DNA of 64,000 nucleotides from Microbacterium sp. MPKO10 (lineage in GTDB: Bacteria > Actinomycetota > Actinomycetes > Actinomycetales > Microbacteriaceae), in assembly GCF_026107415.2 (NCBI RefSeq), contig NZ_JAPCHX010000002.1:186001-250000 (forward strand). Reading direction: 5' to 3'. Of this stretch, positions 61,761-64,000 are shown piece by piece (position 1 is the first letter of the stretch; the number at the start of each line of letters is the position of its first letter). The notes beneath the pieces were generated by a model. That model searched no databases and was not told the DNA's origin. It was given only the letters and a program-made list of their open reading frames with translations. A program made the translations under genes and the position numbers.

Positions 61761-63278
61761 ATGAGTGTGACCGTCGCGGACCTTCTCGCTGACGAATCGC
61801 TGCAGCTCAGCTGCACTGTTGGGCACGAACTCACAGGGCGGACGATCAGATGGGTTCACGTCTCTGAGATCGGGGATCCGAGTCCCTGGCTCAGCGGGAA
61901 TGAGCTTCTTCTGACCACGGGACTCATCGATCGCAGCGATGACGATGTGCTCGCGCTCTTCGAATCGCTTGCATCCAAGCGCATCACCGCTGTCGGATAC
62001 GGCGTCGGGTTCGTCTCGGATCACGTCCCGCGGGCGTGGGTCGAGGCGGCCCGGGCCACTGGCATCCCCCTGCTGGCTGTCCCGTTGAGCACTCCGTACA
62101 TCGCCATCGCCGAATACGTGTCGCGTCGCATCGCGGCCGAAGAACTGTCCCAGGTCAATCGGATGCTGGACGTGCAGCAGCGACTCGCGAGGAATGCGCA
62201 GACGGCAGGGTTGGTGCATGACAGCCTTGTCACTGTCGCCCGAGTCCTCGAGGCGACGGTGCTTCTTCGTCGTGCTGATGGGAGTGAGGACCTCCTCGAT
62301 GGAGGGGCAGAGCTCGACGAGACGGAACTCGACAGCGTCCGGAACGAGATTCGCATTCACAGCGACTCGGAACGGCAGAGTGCGACGGCCGGGGTCGGCG
62401 ATCTCGTCATCTACACATCCCGCGCAGCATCGTTTATTCTCGCGGTGGCACGCAGACGACGATATTCGGCTGTCGAGCAGAACATCATCGGATCTGTTGC
62501 CACCGTGCTTCGGCCGGACTCAGAGACTGTCAATCCACTGTCGGTCCGCGAGGACATCGCTGGTCTCGTCCTCGACGGAGAGCTGCCCGCCGACGATGCT
62601 CTGATGCGAATCCTGATCCCTGGCGTGCGTGCGTGCCGCGTGGCCCAGATCATGACGGAGGCTGACGGTGATGCTCTCGACGACGCGGCTGCCCGGTTGC
62701 GTTCGTCGTATGAGGCAGAACATATCGAAGGGCTGGTGATGGTCCGGGGTGCAGGCATCGTCACCGTCGTCTCCGCGGTCACATCAAACCGCCAGTCATC
62801 AAGCATCACGCGCGCGATGGAAAGCACGATTGGTGCCGACGTTCCGTGGAAAGCCGGCATCAGCGCGGAGCATCCACCGAACGAACTGCGTGAGTGCGTC
62901 CGCGAAGCGGCCCTTGCCCAACGGCTCGTACCGCGGGACTCGACAGGCTTGCCGGTAGCCGAGTACACGGCGGTGACTGCGGACAATATCGTTGAGTGGA
63001 TTGCTGACCGCGCAGGTGAGGAGCCGCTCTTCGCCGAGTGGAGGCGTCGTCTGGACGCCGCCGACGGTGAGTCCCGACGGCTTACAGGGAGTCTTTGTGC
63101 ATTCCTCCGGTGTAACGGAGCTCGCGAGCGCGCGGCAGCGAGCATTGGTATCCATCGGCAGACGGTCAACGCACGTCTCGCCGAGGCAGAGCGGATCCTC
63201 GACGTCTCACTCGAGTCTCCCAGAGACCGCGTCTTGCTCTGGCTCGCCCTGGAACCGGACGATCGCGACCCGACTTAG
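61761..63278 (+). CDS. PucR-family transcriptional regulator
   Basis: 505 residues. The N-terminal 125 residues are a PucR purine-catabolism-type sensor: MSVTVADLLADESLQL, RWVHVSEIGDPSPWLSGNELLLTTG and AAEELSQVN. A central GGDEF-like region is poorly conserved. The C terminus LTGSLCAFLRCNGARERAAASIGIHRQTVNARLAEAERILDVSLESPRDRVLLWLAL is the HTH_30 domain. ATG 61761 is preceded by no clear Shine-Dalgarno; a TTG at 61749 is also in frame. Divergent from the ureohydrolase-transporter operon, which it likely activates; the nucleoside-type lipoprotein downstream is another possible target. Confidence 0.92.
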   Translation: MSVTVADLLADESLQLSCTVGHELTGRTIRWVHVSEIGDPSPWLSGNELLLTTGLIDRSDDDVLALFESLASKRITAVGYGVGFVSDHVPRAWVEAARATGIPLLAVPLSTPYIAIAEYVSRRIAAEELSQVNRMLDVQQRLARNAQTAGLVHDSLVTVARVLEATVLLRRADGSEDLLDGGAELDETELDSVRNEIRIHSDSERQSATAGVGDLVIYTSRAASFILAVARRRRYSAVEQNIIGSVATVLRPDSETVNPLSVREDIAGLVLDGELPADDALMRILIPGVRACRVAQIMTEADGDALDDAAARLRSSYEAEHIEGLVMVRGAGIVTVVSAVTSNRQSSSITRAMESTIGADVPWKAGISAEHPPNELRECVREAALAQRLVPRDSTGLPVAEYTAVTADNIVEWIADRAGEEPLFAEWRRRLDAADGESRRLTGSLCAFLRCNGARERAAASIGIHRQTVNARLAEAERILDVSLESPRDRVLLWLALEPDDRDPT

Positions 63279-63336
63279 CAGCGCGACCGCTACGGTAGGA
63301 GCATTGCCACGTCGCCGTCTGTGAAAGGGACGCCAC

Positions 63337-64000
63337 ATGAACCGCCGTAACCTCGCATCCGTCGCTGCGCTCGCCGCAGCATCCGCCCTCGTTCTCTCCG
63401 GCTGCGGCCAAGCGCCCGAATCTGACAGCGGAGACGCGGGAGGGGACAACGCCGACTACTGCGCTCGCATGGTCACGAACTCCGGCGGACTCGAAGACCG
63501 CTCGTTCAACCAATCGAGCTGGGAAGGCCTCGAGCAGGCGCAAGACGAGTACGGCATCGACGCCCAGGCGATCGTGTCGAAGACTCCGAGCGACCTCGAG
63601 CCCAACGTCGAGCAGGCCGTCGACACAGGATGCCGCCTCATCGTGACCGTCGGCTGGGAGCTCGCGGAATACACACAGACCGCCGCCGCAGACAACCCCG
63701 ACCGGCACTTCGCCATCGTCGACGAGCAGCTCGAGGGCGAGAACATCACGTCCGTCGTGTTCAACACGGCAGAGGCCGCCTTCCTCGCCGGCTACCTGGC
63801 CGCGGGAGCAACGCAGTCCGGCACCGTGGGCACGTTCGGCGGCGGAAATCAACCTCCCGTCACGCTGTTCATGGACGGCTACGTCGACGGCGTGGCCCAT
63901 TACAACGAGGTGCACGATGCCGACGTGACGGTGATCGGCTGGGACAAGGACGCCCAGGACGGCCAGTTCACTGGTGACTTCGAAGACGTCAACAAGGGCA
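63337..64000 (+). CDS. BMP-family (nucleoside-type) ABC transporter substrate-binding lipoprotein, 3' end outside window
   Basis: The frame runs past the window end; 221 residues are visible. MNRRNLASVAALAAASALVLSGC is a lipoprotein signal with lipobox LSGC. Following segments RMVTNSGGLEDRSFNQSSWEGL, DLEPNVEQAVDTGCRLIVTVGWEL, HFAIVDEQLEGENITSVVFNTAEAAFLAGYLAAGA and VGTFGGGNQPPVTLFMDGYVDGV are the PnrA/BMP (basic membrane protein) blocks; these receptors bind purine nucleosides. Shine-Dalgarno GAAAGGGA (63322-63329). The associated RbsA/C-type genes would lie beyond the window. Confidence 0.92.
   Translation, partial: MNRRNLASVAALAAASALVLSGCGQAPESDSGDAGGDNADYCARMVTNSGGLEDRSFNQSSWEGLEQAQDEYGIDAQAIVSKTPSDLEPNVEQAVDTGCRLIVTVGWELAEYTQTAAADNPDRHFAIVDEQLEGENITSVVFNTAEAAFLAGYLAAGATQSGTVGTFGGGNQPPVTLFMDGYVDGVAHYNEVHDADVTVIGWDKDAQDGQFTGDFEDVNKG

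Overview
The window is 64 kb of a high-G+C actinobacterial chromosome. Dense CDS packing, ATGA-type stop/start overlaps, GTG starts, many apparently leaderless genes, a SARP/BTAD-type regulator, actinobacterial-type Sdh and RibBA proteins, and a very frequent GGATGCTG/CAGCATCC octamer all point to Actinomycetota. The family Microbacteriaceae is my inference from overall style; no rRNA is present to confirm it. I saw no tRNA, rRNA, CRISPR array, prophage or insertion sequence. Most of the window is core metabolism with small accessory inserts.

Layout. 1-3.1 kb: end of a DUF2332 gene, then a ZTP-type riboswitch in front of glyA-folD (one-carbon metabolism). 3.1-6.2 kb: two copies of an 83-bp repeat and ppc (minus strand). 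6.4-9.7 kb: galT-galK (minus) divergent from a DeoR-type regulator, then a GNAT acetyltransferase. 10.3-13.1 kb: an AT-richer polar amino-acid ABC transporter cassette (permease, ATPase, lipoprotein) with its own strong promoter. 13.2-16.8 kb: a DrrA/ABC-2 exporter operon, then a divergent MarR-VOC gene pair followed by a 37-bp vestige of the 3' end of the exporter permease gene. 16.9-26.0 kb: a polyol/sugar catabolic cluster on the minus strand: SorC-type regulator, FGGY kinase, ribose-type ABC transporter, fused DhaK-DhaL kinase, RpiB-type isomerase and SDR. Together the last three can take a tetritol such as D-threitol to erythrose 4-phosphate. 26-31.4 kb: CPBP protease, a second MarR-VOC pair with almost the same operator, and a 1068-residue SARP/AAA/TPR regulator. 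31.6-37.7 kb: MHS transporter, a small membrane protein, a perfect 24-bp inverted repeat, five 38-bp tandem repeats, and the ribD-ribE-ribBA-ribH operon behind an FMN riboswitch. 37.8-45.3 kb: PucR-like regulator, HSL-type esterase, SorC-type regulator and glpD-glpF-glpK with a clear terminator. 45.3-50.5 kb: HAD phosphatase, trpS, xth, YihY-family protein and an FHA protein. 50.9-55.7 kb: sdhCDAB, divergent from manC with two perfect palindromes between them. 55.7-60.7 kb: an ABC-F protein with a structured, uORF-containing leader and a ~174-bp tandem duplication at its 3' end, then two MFS transporters. 60.7-64 kb: a ureohydrolase with an altered metal ligand in an operon with the MHS transporter, a divergent PucR regulator with paired direct repeats, and the start of a BMP-type nucleoside-binding lipoprotein cut by the window end.

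How it works together: carbon enters by galactose (galKT), glycerol/glycerol 3-phosphate (glpFKD) and a polyol (SorC cluster), and feeds glycolysis, the pentose pathway, anaplerosis (ppc) and succinate dehydrogenase. Riboswitches control folate and riboflavin genes. The less ordinary material is intergenic: repeat families, palindromes, duplicated modules and the ABC-F leader.
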